Shown here in pieces: positions 24,880-36,439 of a stretch of 64,000 nt of DNA. The notes below the pieces were generated by a model. The model did no database searches, had not been told where the DNA came from, and was given only the letters and a program-made list of their open reading frames with translations. The stretch lies in NCBI GenBank assembly GCA_034766995.1, contig CM068314.1, positions 34,898,208 to 34,962,207 on the forward strand, in the 5' to 3' direction. The DNA comes from Acanthacorydalis orientalis. Lineage: Eukaryota; Arthropoda; Insecta; Megaloptera; Corydalidae. Each line of letters begins with the position of its first letter. The stretch's first letter is position 1. The position numbers were made by a program, and so were the translations under genes.

Positions 24880-25560
24880 TGTTCATAGGTATTGTTCTTT
24901 TGAATTGAATGGGGTAACAAGACAACACGTACATTATCCACAGACGAATGATGTTATTTTGATCTCGCTAAAATAAAGTACATACAGCGGCGTATACAGT
25001 TTTAGTAATTACATTGTGTACTGTACAGTTGAAGCGTACTAGTAACAGACAAGCAACCGACCATCTCAACAAACACATCAAGTTACACACAACACTCCGA
25101 GGTCCTATATCGAGTTGTGAAGGTGCGCGCTTTGAGAAATTTACACGTTGCCGAAGGCGTCGAGGCTATCAGCCTTCACCACCTTCACATCTCTCGTTCG
25201 CATGCTCGGTGTCTGCAGCGAGCGAAGATTTACCTCCCTGGGGACAAGAACCCAGCCCAGCCGAGCACAGACATAATCCCCTGTCCCGCAACGTTACACC
25301 CGCACAAAGCCTATCTTTTGCTGGAGTTGGGTGATATACAGAGATGTTTTCCAACTAGATACCGAGGGACTTTAATACGAGAAAACAAGTAATGTGGTTT
25401 TTATATTGTTGTCTTCTTTTTTCAGTTAAAGGGTAGTTTTGTTACAGTTCAGTTGTTATGTATGAACGTTGCTTTTCTCATACAGCTATGAGCTTGTATG
25501 TCTGAGGAGAGACTCTTAAGCTGATCTAGACAACGGTGAAATTTATATTTTTATGCGTTT
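24880..25560. promoter_or_regulatory. GC-richest island of the window, possible promoter or exon
   Basis: The core at 25090-25380 is rich in C, G and CpG, including GAAGGTGCGCGC and GCCGAAGGCGTCGAGGC, in a window that is otherwise very A+T-rich. Two plus-strand frames of about 90 and 106 codons and one minus-strand frame are open across it. The plus frames lack an ATG start, and the three frames overlap, so open frames here may follow from base composition. A donor-like CAAGTAATG lies at its right edge near 25386. It may be a 5' exon with its promoter, a transposon piece or an isolated CpG-rich control element. Confidence 0.3.
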
Positions 25561-25666
25561 TTAAAAACACGAGGGTCGTACACAAAACCTTATCTAAACA
25601 AATAATGACTAGACATATCTTTGAATATATTTTACCTTTATTGGAAAATTACTGTATTTGTTAAGT

Positions 25667-25667
<1 letters not shown>

Positions 25668-25746
<79 letters not shown>
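25668..25746. repeat. (TA)n microsatellite
   Basis: One of the longest uninterrupted TA runs here, about 70 nt. Confidence 0.95.
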
Positions 25747-26672
25747 GTACCATCACTAAAAATACATTCAATGATATTATAAAAGCAATAGACTCTTCTG
25801 ATAAATGATTTTAATTCCTATAATATGCATAAATTACTCGTATATCATAAAAAGAAGAATTTTGTATAAAATTTCGTTTATGCAGTGTATTGATTTTTCC
25901 AATATTGATAAAAATAAATATTTAATAAAGAAATATATTTCCTATATGTATTATATAAATACATACTTTTCTCTCTCTGTGTGTGTATATATTTTTATTC
26001 AAATATTTCAGCATAAAGATCTATTCATTTTAAAAATACAAATTAAATGTATAATTTTAGAAAATCTCCATAATTAAATTTGTCTCAAACCAATAAGAAA
26101 GTGACTTTAGAAGCAATTTGGTGCCCCGCTGAACGAACAGTACAAAAAGGAGCTCCATTAGAGACCATAAAAAATTGCTCTCTTACTAAACATAAATCCA
26201 CAAACCAATGAATGACTAACACATTTAATCTACATTGAGGGTCAATATTCTGTATTTAATGCTAATAAAGCACCGGAAAACGTCGAATAATCATAATTTT
26301 AACAATTCCACATTTCATTTCAATAATATAAATTTATAAAGTATAAATCTAGCTAGAAAAAAGACTTAATTGTTTTTAGTAAAGCGAAACAGTAAATTAA
26401 TGCAAAAGTTTCAAACATAAATAAATAATATTAGAAATGAGAATAAAAATCTATTATCAATGACTTTTTTATATGTTTAGTAGTTATATATATATATATA
26501 TAATTCATTTTTATTCATAACATAATGGCATAACTTATTTACATATTTATCTGATAAAAATGCAGCTATTAAGAAAAATATTACAGTTACAATGATAAGC
26601 AAATTATAACCATTTACACATTTTTTTTACATGACCATTAACATTATGCAACATTTTATAAACTTATATGTG

Positions 26673-26714
<42 letters not shown>

Positions 26715-29063
26715 CGTACATATATTAAACAACAATTGGTATAAAAATGTAAAGTACGTAAAATATATAAACATTTTGCCGTAAAACATGCTCTTTGCAT
26801 TAAAATTTTTAAATATATACCATATGTAGGCCTCGAGCAATATATGTTTTTATGTTTATATTATTTACACATAAATACGTATACTTGTTTATAGTGTTTA
26901 TATGACAGACCATCAAATATAGTGTATTAAAGTACATAGTCATTAATTTGTGAAAAAAACTTTATGAAACGACACGAAACGCTAATAAATAAACACGAAT
27001 AAAAATAATAACGCAATAAATTTAACAAAATAATATGAAACTAGGCTATAAGTGCACATGCACAAGATTAATATGACAAAAACACCCATCCCTATGCTCA
27101 TATTTTTTTGTTGTTTAGACTTTCTTTGAAGAAATAGCCCATTAAATGTAATAGCACTTCACTTTTCACCGTGACAATCCACGTTTCGTCACAGTCTAGC
27201 AGTCAGAAAATTTTATAAAACAAGTGTGATGCCATGCGACTTTATTACTAAACACTTTTAATGGCTAACATTTCGAATGGATTTTATTTTAAGATTTCTG
27301 TCGAATTCGAATGAAAACACACCAATTCAAAAGAGCGCATTACTGTTTTTTTCAACAAAAAAAAGAAAAAAGTTCGAGTGAAACTTTTCAAGTTTAAATT
27401 TAACATCGTGTAACTACATTTCTTAACAGAGTTATTTAAATAAACTGTTAAAAAAGTTTCCAATAGTTATACAAATGGGATTAAGGTATCAACGCTTTTT
27501 TAAGAAAAAGAAATGACACATCGTATTATCTCTTAATAGCTTTGGAGATGCTATTAATTTTTTTTAAAACAAAGATTAACTTTTTTTATTACAAAATAGA
27601 AATGTATGATTTTAAAAATACAAAAAAAGAACAGTTTTATATTACAAAATCTTATATATTCTGTTTTTGTATCTAAATCCAGAAGTATGAATAAAAATTA
27701 ATAATAAAAATGAGTTTTTATATAAAAAAAAATCACATACCAAATACTACAAAATATGACTAATTTTTGTTTTCTAATATTTTTATATATCTTTCAATGA
27801 GTATTGAAATAAATACACTAAAATATTTATAAAAATTGAAGTATTAAATAATTAATTGTGCTAACAATTATTATATTATAAAACTGATAAATGAAATATT
27901 TTCAGTTTAATAAAATATATCTTCATTTAAAATAATTGAAGAATTACATTTTATACATTTCATAAATCAGTCAATTTAATTTAATTTCGATTATTTGAAA
28001 ACAATTCTCTTTTAATAGTAAGATATGAAAAAAATGATTTTTACTGGCGAATATAATGTCAAGGTAAGGATCAGTTCTTACTCAATGTTCAAATCGACAT
28101 AATAGACTATCACGTTTGATTCATTTATCAAGAAAAAAAATTACATACAACTCGTTCAAAAGCAGATAGTTTTTTTCGATTTTACCGTCTTTTCAATCAC
28201 GGAGTTCACTTTATTCGAGTCGTTTCAAATCAACGGAACATCAATCAAAGTTATATAAATCAAAATGAAAAAAGTTAAGAACCTTTTAATGCTTTGGTAC
28301 AAAAAACATTACCCCGATGTATAATTATCTTAATTTGTATTTTTAAATCACTATAGATTTTTTTAATGATTTTTATATAAATTAAATTTTTGTTAAAAAT
28401 ACAATTTAAATAATATCTATTTACATGGGATTAGTTGTATAATTTTGATTATTTAATTATTTTGTAGCTTTTTTTACAAATAAACAAAAAATTATTATAA
28501 GAGAGAAAGATAGAGTTTCAAACTAATTACTTATATACAAAATATAAAAAGTATTCATGTTTATATTAAATTTTATGCTTTGATTTTATCTAAACTACTA
28601 AATTGTCAAGCTTTAGAAACGCCTAAAAACCCCAATAACCAACCAAAAAACCTAAATTTTAACAACAGGTACATCTATTGTAAAAGTAGTACATTTAAGT
28701 ATTTAAAAAAACAGTTTCACTGAACTGTATTCTTCTTCCTTAAACAATCTTCCTGTTTTTATAAACAAAAGTAATTTCTAATTTTATAAAATATTACATA
28801 AATTTTCTTATACATTTTTAAAGAGGCCATAACCAAATAATATTTTATTTTTTAATTAACCGAAATTTTATTTTTATATGTATTAGATGTAAGCAAAAAA
28901 AAAATATTTTCAAACAATAAAAAAATATAAAAAATATATAAATAGTTTCATATAGTTCTTTTTCATGAAATAAATTCAATTATTATCATTATTCGAAACC
29001 ACGCAAATGAATATTTATAATTTATTGAGATTATATTATTCAACATTTGAAAAACAACAGTCT

Positions 29064-29068
<5 letters not shown>
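25747..29068. other. Long AT-rich non-coding stretch
   Basis: Contains short TA runs near 26484 and 26670-26712 and many A and T homopolymers. A patch at 27040-27330 is slightly less AT-rich. No gene, RNA or transposon remnant recognised in 3.3 kb. Confidence 0.5.
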
Positions 29069-29130
<62 letters not shown>

Positions 29131-29135
29131 TATAT
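29069..29135. repeat. (TA)n microsatellite
   Basis: Long TA run ending in AGATATATGAG. Confidence 0.95.
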
Positions 29136-29687
29136 GAGATTAAAAAGACTTCAATTAATCTGACACAGAAAATTATTAAATTACGAATAAAAACATAAAC
29201 AGATTTAGAATAAAATGAAAAATATACTGTCGATTCAATGTAAAGTCGCAGTTAAATTTCAAACAGAATTAATCTTTATGACTTATAACCTGATTTATTC
29301 ATTTATTCCACAAATTAATCGGCCATGTATAAACCTGCACAAATGCTACAGTAATCTCTCTTCAAACTTTCCACTTGGAAGGATTGTTCTCCAACACAGA
29401 ATACGTTTTGAATTGGACAGTAAAGTTAAGCAGTCGAATAACAAAGTCGAGGATTTAAACGCATATAGAAGAGTCTTATTGTAGTTTTAGAATAACACAT
29501 AGGATGTTCATACAGAGTAGAACATATATACGAGTGTAAGTATTTATATACACACGTACCTAAACTTTACGTGTACACAAATATATATATATATATATAT
29601 GTAATAGATTATTCACTATCGAACTATCACATACCTTTTCATTTTTTATCTGAATATAAAAAGATTTCTATGTCAGTTTATTTTCAT
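29136..29687. other. Non-coding stretch with an 89-codon frame
   Basis: An ATG frame at 29215-29484 on the plus strand has ordinary composition (for example FPLGRIVLQHRIRFELD) but no family resemblance that I can name, and no splice or promoter context. Chance is the simplest reading. Confidence 0.3.
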
Positions 29688-29688
29688 A

Positions 29689-29740
<52 letters not shown>

Positions 29741-29742
29741 AA
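29688..29742. repeat. (TA)n microsatellite
   Basis: TA run with one TTATA slip. Confidence 0.95.
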
Positions 29743-30000
29743 GTTCTGGAAAGAGTATATTCCTAATACATAATAGGTTTTTACTTATTAAGGGTTTAAA
29801 AGTGCATAAATAAATATATAATACTAAATGTATGTTCATAACAGAATAAAATTGTTTAGTGAATATTCTTAAAGAATGTAATTCCAACGACAAATAAAAA
29901 AGTTTATTTGTCTTCAATGAGACGTTATATATGTAAATAGATCTAATAAAATTATTATATAAATGATTATTATGATAACGGAAGAAGTCTACATTCTAAT

Positions 30001-30190
30001 ATGGAAAAAACTAGTTTGAATTTACACAAAAAAGCTGTACGTCTGTTCTTCGACACTTCAAATTGGATAGTTTAAGCCAAATAATAAAAGAATTAGAATG
30101 GTAAAATCTAGAACGAAGAAAAACTTGTAATGTAGTTTATATATTTAAATCAATAATAAAATATCCATTAAATGAGGAAATTAATTGAAG
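30001..30190 (+). pseudogene. LINE reverse-transcriptase C-terminal fragment (CR1/Jockey-like)
   Basis: The translation reads HKKAVRLFFDTSNWIV, then after a frameshift SQIIKELEW, a stop, and NLERRKTCNVVYIFKSII. This follows the conserved tail after the reverse-transcriptase domain of many CR1/Jockey-type LINEs, in the form (R/K)(R/K)A(A/V)R..., LxxLxW, (T/N)LExRR and a hydrophobic (L/V)(F/Y)KI(I). One frameshift and several stops show that it is dead. No 5' part, A-rich tail or target duplication is clear. The match is short, so confidence is moderate. Confidence 0.45.
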
Positions 30191-30199
30191 AATAAAGTC

Positions 30200-30555
30200 T
30201 CCTCTTCATGGAAGGAATGATCAAATAATAAAAATTAAATAATAAAAACTGGTTGATGAATGTTCAATACTTCATAAAGAAGTAAATGCCTTAGAATAAA
30301 TTACATTTCGAAATGTTGAAACTACTACAATCTTATTAAAAAAGAAAATAATTGCAATACATTTTTATAAGTAAATTTTTGTTCTAGAAACTGTAAAAAA
30401 CGCGATGAATGTTTAAATTTATTATTAACCATTTTTGGTTGTTGCTTTTGAACATTATTTATATGACAAATGCATCATCTTCAAAGTACTAAAGTTTCGA
30501 AAAAAAATTTTTTTGCATCTTAGTGCTCTAGGATCGTCATCGAAATGTATCAAAT
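30200..30555. other. AT-rich non-coding stretch
   Basis: May include the decayed 3' region of the LINE fragment just upstream. Nothing definite. Confidence 0.4.
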
Positions 30556-30559
30556 CAAT

Positions 30560-30664
30560 GATCAAAAATGATAAATAATCAATTATCAAACATTTTTAAG
30601 CAAGAAAAATGTTGTGGTTTATAGGCAAATAAAAAATTCATTTGTAAAAGTGAAATTATCCACA
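30560..30664 (+). repeat. Interspersed repeat X, copy 2
   Basis: Matches 17360-17462 from GATCAAAAAT to TTATCCACA, with small insertions. The tail beyond (CAGCACCGAAACCCC) differs from copy 1, so the shared unit appears to end at TCCACA. Confidence 0.55.
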
Positions 30665-31061
30665 GCACCGAAACCCCTATTGCGGTACTTCATTACAAGT
30701 AGATTATACATTTAATGTAATAAAATACAGAAAACACTGGTGTTACTATAACAAAACGAACGTAAATAATGAAACCGACATGTAGATAAAAACTTGAAAT
30801 ATAATTTAAAATAATATTATTGATATGCTTTTTATAAAAAATATACTTTCAGTTATATATCGGTATGTGAATATTACAAATTCTACTATTTTTATTCAAC
30901 ATCAGACATGCACAATAAAGCTATGTTAAATTTTCGATACTGTCTATTTAATAAATAGATAGTATTTTATTTTTTCATGTACGTTTCAAAGCAGCTCATG
31001 ATTTCTAACACCCATATACCAAGATAATATAAGCAGTACAGTAAAGTTTGTAGCTATTCAC

Positions 31062-31064
<3 letters not shown>

Positions 31065-31115
<51 letters not shown>
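31065..31115. repeat. (TA)n microsatellite
   Basis: Pure TA run. Confidence 0.95.
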
Positions 31116-31117
<2 letters not shown>

Positions 31118-31411
31118 ATCACTGAAGATACTTTTATAGATATATTAAATTTATGTATTTTGGTCACTTTGTTCAATTTATTTTTTAATTTCAATACTTG
31201 TTTATAATAAGAAAGAATAAGGTCAATATTTAGTTTAAAAAATTAACATTTTTTATAAAAATAGAATAAGAAAAACGGTAATTATGTTTGATTTAAAAAA
31301 TAATACTAATAATAAATATACTAATTAATATTAAATAAAATAACAGAAAAAATTACATATTCCGAAAAATACATAACGAAACTTATAAAAATTGCATGCT
31401 AAGCAATATAA

Positions 31412-31602
31412 AGGTGATTTAATTTAGGCTTCGCATGAAAGTATTCAAAACAACGTAAAAATTGAAAAAAGTCATGTTATTTTTTATTTACTATTTTAGG
31501 TAAATTGTATTTTAGTATTGAACTGAAATAAAATACTAAATAAAAAATAACATGATTTTTTCGTTCATTTAATACTTTCATGTGGAAGCCTAAATTGAAC
31601 TA

Positions 31603-31605
<3 letters not shown>
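31412..31605. mobile_element. Palindromic MITE, copy 2
   Basis: A 194-bp unit, one base longer than the 21.4-kb copy. The left arm reads AGGTGATTTAATTTAGGCTT then CGCATGAAAGTATT. The right arm is the inverted equivalent and ends CTAAATTGAACTACCT. Both copies share TCATG.TATTTTTTATTTA toward the centre. The right end passes directly into TATATATA, fitting insertion at a TA site. It is non-coding, and its arms should fold into a long hairpin. Confidence 0.75.
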
Positions 31606-32550
<945 letters not shown>

Positions 32551-32593
32551 TGTATATATATATATATATATATATAAATTTAAGATAATATTC

Positions 32594-32626
<33 letters not shown>
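32551..32626. repeat. Paired TA tracts
   Basis: Two TA runs enclose AATTTAAGATAATATTCAAT. Confidence 0.9.
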
Positions 32627-32627
<1 letters not shown>

Positions 32628-33650
32628 TTACTCCCAATATTCAAAAAAAAATTATGACTAACAATACTAATAACTAATCTAAAATTTAAGTTAGAATTAA
32701 GTAATTGGTCATTCTATAATTTCTGATTTTAATTAAAGGTTCTACTTATATTATATTTAATTACTATTTTATAAGAAAATAAAATAAAAAGAAAGTTCTT
32801 TACAAATAATTTAAACATTTATCCAACTATATATAATTACATTTTAAAAATTAAATCAACACTTTTTGAAAAAAGCTATAACAGTATTAACCAAATATTT
32901 TTGATTGTAAACGCCCATGTTAGTAAGAATAAATAGCACACTTTCCCTGATAGATGTAATATATATATTCATTTATAATATCAATTAATCAACAACCACC
33001 TGTCACATCTTCAAAGTTACATGCATTTCAAGACCACGAAATTAGAATATTTTCAAAAATAAAACATGGGCATAAAAACTGATATGAGAAAAGGTCGGAT
33101 TTTTTGCAAAAAAATAAAAGAATACATTTTCTACACAACATTAATTGTAATTGTTATAACTATAATAACCATTTTTATATTATTCAACAATATTTCCAAT
33201 TAAAATAACACTTATATTTGTTTCTGTAAGATTATAAAATTGACAATTTTCACAAGATATCCATGTTTTTTAGTTTACAACTTCAAGAATAATTTTATAG
33301 TGTTTAAAATATTACAGGATATATTGATAAATAGCTAGCACGTTAAGCTTTTAAACTATTGACTATGGTTTCAAATATAATCTAATAAAAAAGATCGTAT
33401 CTTTTATTTTGAAACATATTTCTCTACAACAATAATCATTATAATCTATCTCATGCTGCAATTTTCTATAATATTACTTACGTTATCATTTTTAGCCCGG
33501 ATAATCACAAACGTGTACATTCTATGAATTATGATTTTTTAATAAATATTTTACTTATGTTACAAATATAACACCGTGTACACTTTTGTAAACAAATCAT
33601 TTAAACAATATGTGCATCTTTATATTAAAATGTTGTATTAAAATTTGAAT
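32627..33650. other. AT-rich non-coding stretch
   Basis: Nothing recognised. Confidence 0.5.
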
Positions 33651-33653
33651 ATA

Positions 33654-34205
33654 TTAGGTTGATAGGAAAACAATTACCGTTTTTGTTTTCTGAATTCTAA
33701 CCGTAATTTTTTTCAATGAGTCATTTCATCGTGTTCATGTTAATATCATTTTAACGTGCATTTTTTGATACGTATTTTGGTAACATTGACTTTGGTTTTA
33801 TTATTATTTTTTCTTAGAATAGGGCAACTGAATTAAAGATGGAAAAGGAACAAATAATTTTTTGTATTGAGTTCAAAATCAATAGTAAAGCAGCAGAAAC
33901 TGCTCGTAAACTAAATGATACTTTTGATGTTGGTACTGTTAAGGAATGTACGGTGCAATGGTGATTCCAAAAATTTAGTGCTGGGGATGAGGAACTTGAA
34001 GATGAAGAAGGTCACGGGTGAACTTTTTCAGTTCACAACGACCAACTGAAGGAGTTAATTGAATTAGAACCACGCACAACAATTCGAGAGCTTGCACAAA
34101 AGGCGTTAGTTATTCAATAATTCTGGACCGCTTAAAACCACTTAAATTAAAAAATGTAAATGAATTTGAAGGTCGTAAACCGCAATTATTTTTCTACCAA
34201 CATAA
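33654..34205 (+). mobile_element. Internally deleted mariner, 552 bp
   Basis: The left end is TTAGGTTGATAGGAAAAC. The right end, read inward on the other strand, is TTATGTTGGTAGAAAAATA. Both continue with AATT(A/G)C(C/G)GTTT. TA flanks each side (33652-33653 and 34206-34207), so the target-site duplication is intact. The ends resemble those of cecropia-type mariners, the group that includes human Hsmar1. The element keeps a leader and the N-terminal third of the transposase and then jumps to the right terminus, losing the catalytic domain. It is a deletion derivative of the kind that gives rise to MITEs. Confidence 0.85.
33839..34165 (+). pseudogene. Truncated mariner transposase, DNA-binding part only
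   Basis: From ATG at 33839 the frame reads MEKEQIIFCIEFKINSKAAE, then TVQW, a stop where the family usually has Arg/Trp, FQKFSAGDEELEDEEGHG, a stop, and VHNDQLKELIELEPRTTIRE. After a frameshift near 34107 it reads GVSYSIILDRLKPLKLKN. These blocks fit the paired helix-turn-helix region of a mariner transposase (about residues 1-105). No DD34D catalytic domain follows. It could at most bind the terminal repeats if readthrough occurred, and the stops make even that unlikely. Confidence 0.85.
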
Positions 34206-34690
34206 TATTTTTTTCTCACAAAAATACAAATTTATCATTTCGAATAATTGCACAAATGATTGTTTCTCTCATGTTACGAAACCACAAAAATATTGTTATA
34301 AAATACTCAATAAATAATAACTTATTAAAGCAGAAATCAAAATGATTTATCACTTATTGAACATTTTTATAAGAAAATATTTTTTATAATTGTAAGGCGA
34401 GAGGAAAAATAATTTATGAAAATGAATTTAGCCAGAGGATTAAAAGTGATTATAATTCCGAATCGTTCTGAGATAAAAACATACAAAAATATTTTTATTA
34501 ATAAGTTAAATTTATGGATCATGAAATTATTCTAAGGACAGCACCGATAAACGAAGCTAAAGACTATTCAATGTTTATAAAATAACAGGCGAGTATGCGT
34601 ATTCGTGTATATAATACCGTGACTATTTAATGCACATTTGATTTATTTTTATAAATTTAACAAGCCGAAATATAAATGCGAATCAAATAA
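34206..34690. other. Non-coding stretch
   Basis: Flank of the mariner derivative, with nothing further recognised. Confidence 0.5.
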
Positions 34691-35115
34691 TCTTTCCCGC
34701 GATACCAATCTTAGAAAGTCTGTACAGAGTGCACAAGCCGTACTTTACAGTTATTATATAACATTATTCACGGAAGTTTAGGAAAACACTATCACAAGAT
34801 AATATTTTAAGACCATAATATAATAGCAGATTGGAGGGTTGCTGCAGGTTACACTCTTTACATTGAACGTAACGCCCATATTAGAGAAACATCCCGTGCT
34901 CCTGTTGCTTTAACTACCGTTCGCTAGCGTATGGAATTCTCCGCATTGTTTCTCGTGTCGTGCGAATAATGCGACCATCAAGCGTCCACGAGAGAACCAG
35001 CTAACATACCATCATCAGGGGCAGATCGATATCATAATGTACGTGGTGAACTAAACGACCAGCGCGTTGGTCGTTTTGATACTCGCTCTGCGTATATTTC
35101 TGCCAGTATAAAGAA
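34690..35115. promoter_or_regulatory. CpG-bearing island with a 9-bp inverted repeat
   Basis: About 400 bp with raised C, G and CpG. AAACGACCA at 35053-35061 and TGGTCGTTT at 35068-35076 form a perfect 9-bp inverted repeat around GCGCGT. No long open frame crosses the island. It could be a control element, an untranslated exon or an unidentified repeat. Confidence 0.3.
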
Positions 35116-35212
35116 TTGTATTACAGCACTGACTGTTACTTATATAATGTTTCACAGTTATTGTCCAATTTAAAAAATGTCCTGACAAAAAACGCAATTT
35201 CAAAATAAATGA

Positions 35213-35214
<2 letters not shown>

Positions 35215-35244
<30 letters not shown>
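35215..35244. repeat. (TA)n microsatellite
   Basis: Short TA run. Confidence 0.9.
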
Positions 35245-35248
<4 letters not shown>

Positions 35249-35815
35249 TCACATGAAAATAAATAAGCATATTAAATATAAAACAGAAAAGTTGATAAGT
35301 TCATACAGTATTCTTTAAATAAAAAAGTTAAGTTTTCAAATATAATAAATATTGTTATTTAAATTATATGTATTATTCAACTTAAATAAACATACATATT
35401 TAAGTAAAATACAAAATTTGAGTCAAATAAAATCTGATTAATTTTTTAAATCAATTGCTTATTTATAAAACATAAATGTTTCTTGACTTACTAATTTTCT
35501 GTTTCAAAAATACTGTTACAATTTTTCGATACTCACTAAATCTTAGTCTTTTTGAGAATACAGATTAACTTTTAAACATTTTTATTAAAGTATTAAGACT
35601 AAATAAAACACTATTCAGAACTGCTTTTCATGCTAAAACTATATAAGTTAAAAAATATTTCTTTTTATTTAGATTTGTTATTGTTTGTCCTACTGTGTAC
35701 CTGGGCTACAGGTAAATTCTTCTAGAGAACAATTCTTCAAAAGAAAATTTTTAAAGAGACACGTTTTCGAAAATATAATTTTTTAAAATAATATTTGTTA
35801 AATTCTTTTTGAAAC
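35245..35815. other. AT-rich non-coding stretch
   Basis: Nothing recognised before the palindrome cluster that starts at 35819. Confidence 0.5.
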
Positions 35816-35818
35816 CGG

Positions 35819-36150
35819 GCTGATTAATCAGCACAACCTGATAGACTAAATCAAACCAGTCCATGTCTGTCCAGACCCTAGATATCATCAACTTTATATC
35901 TTCCGTATAAGTTTTTTGATATTTCTTTTGCAATCCATATAAGGATCAGAATCCTTATATGGGCACTTTATATTTACCTTATACTAATGTTATAAGGCAT
36001 ATAAAGTGACTTTATATGATCCTTGTACGGTAACGGTCACATGTTATAGGCTTAACGACCATGTATGGATGATGAGACCCTCACTCTCACCTTATACACA
36101 CCGAATATGGTTTGTATATGGTGAATTTTTATCTTCCTTATAAGGTTTAT
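35819..36150. promoter_or_regulatory. Hairpin cluster with three CArG-like sites
   Basis: It starts with the perfect palindrome GCTGATTAATCAGC (35819-35832). CCATATAAGGAT-CAGA-ATCCTTATATGG follows at 35935-35962 (12-bp arms). CACTTTATAT...ATATAAAGTG lies at 35964-36008, with an inner CCTTATA/TATAAGG stem. CACCTTATACA...TGTATATGGTG lies at 36088-36123. CCATATAAGG, CCTTATATGG and CCTTATAAGG (36136-36145) each fit CC(A/T)6GG, the site bound by SRF-type MADS-box proteins. Whether anything binds here is unknown. A decayed repeat made of TATAAGG units is the main alternative. Confidence 0.45.
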
Positions 36151-36239
36151 ATAAGGTCGAGACTTACTAGGGTAGCTTACACAAATTGGTCAAAAATGTT
36201 CAGAACTGATCAGGCAAAAATTATTTAAATATTAATCCA

Positions 36240-36430
36240 AAAAAGCTTATATAGAGAAATTACACTTTCAAAGAGGTCCATTTTTGAAAAGTACCTTTTC
36301 AAAAAAATGTATTTTCCAAGAATTTTAGTTTTGTAGAATTGCTTTTCAAAGAAATATCTTTCAGAAAACTATCTTCTACAAAATTGCCTTTCGAAGACAT
36401 CTTTCAAATAATCTTTGGGTTATAGTTGTG
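36240..36430. repeat. Degenerate TTTTCAAAGA-type repeats
   Basis: Variants of TTTTCAAAGA, TTTCAGAAA and TTTCGAAGA recur every 20-35 nt. The relationship is loose and no regular period was established. Confidence 0.3.
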
Positions 36431-36439
36431 TGGTGTATT

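Noticed and set aside
25014..25392. Two plus-strand frames of 106 and 91 codons in the GC-rich island taken as a gene
   Set aside because: Neither begins with ATG, they overlap each other and an antisense frame, and no domain is visible. Kept only as a possible exon or control island.
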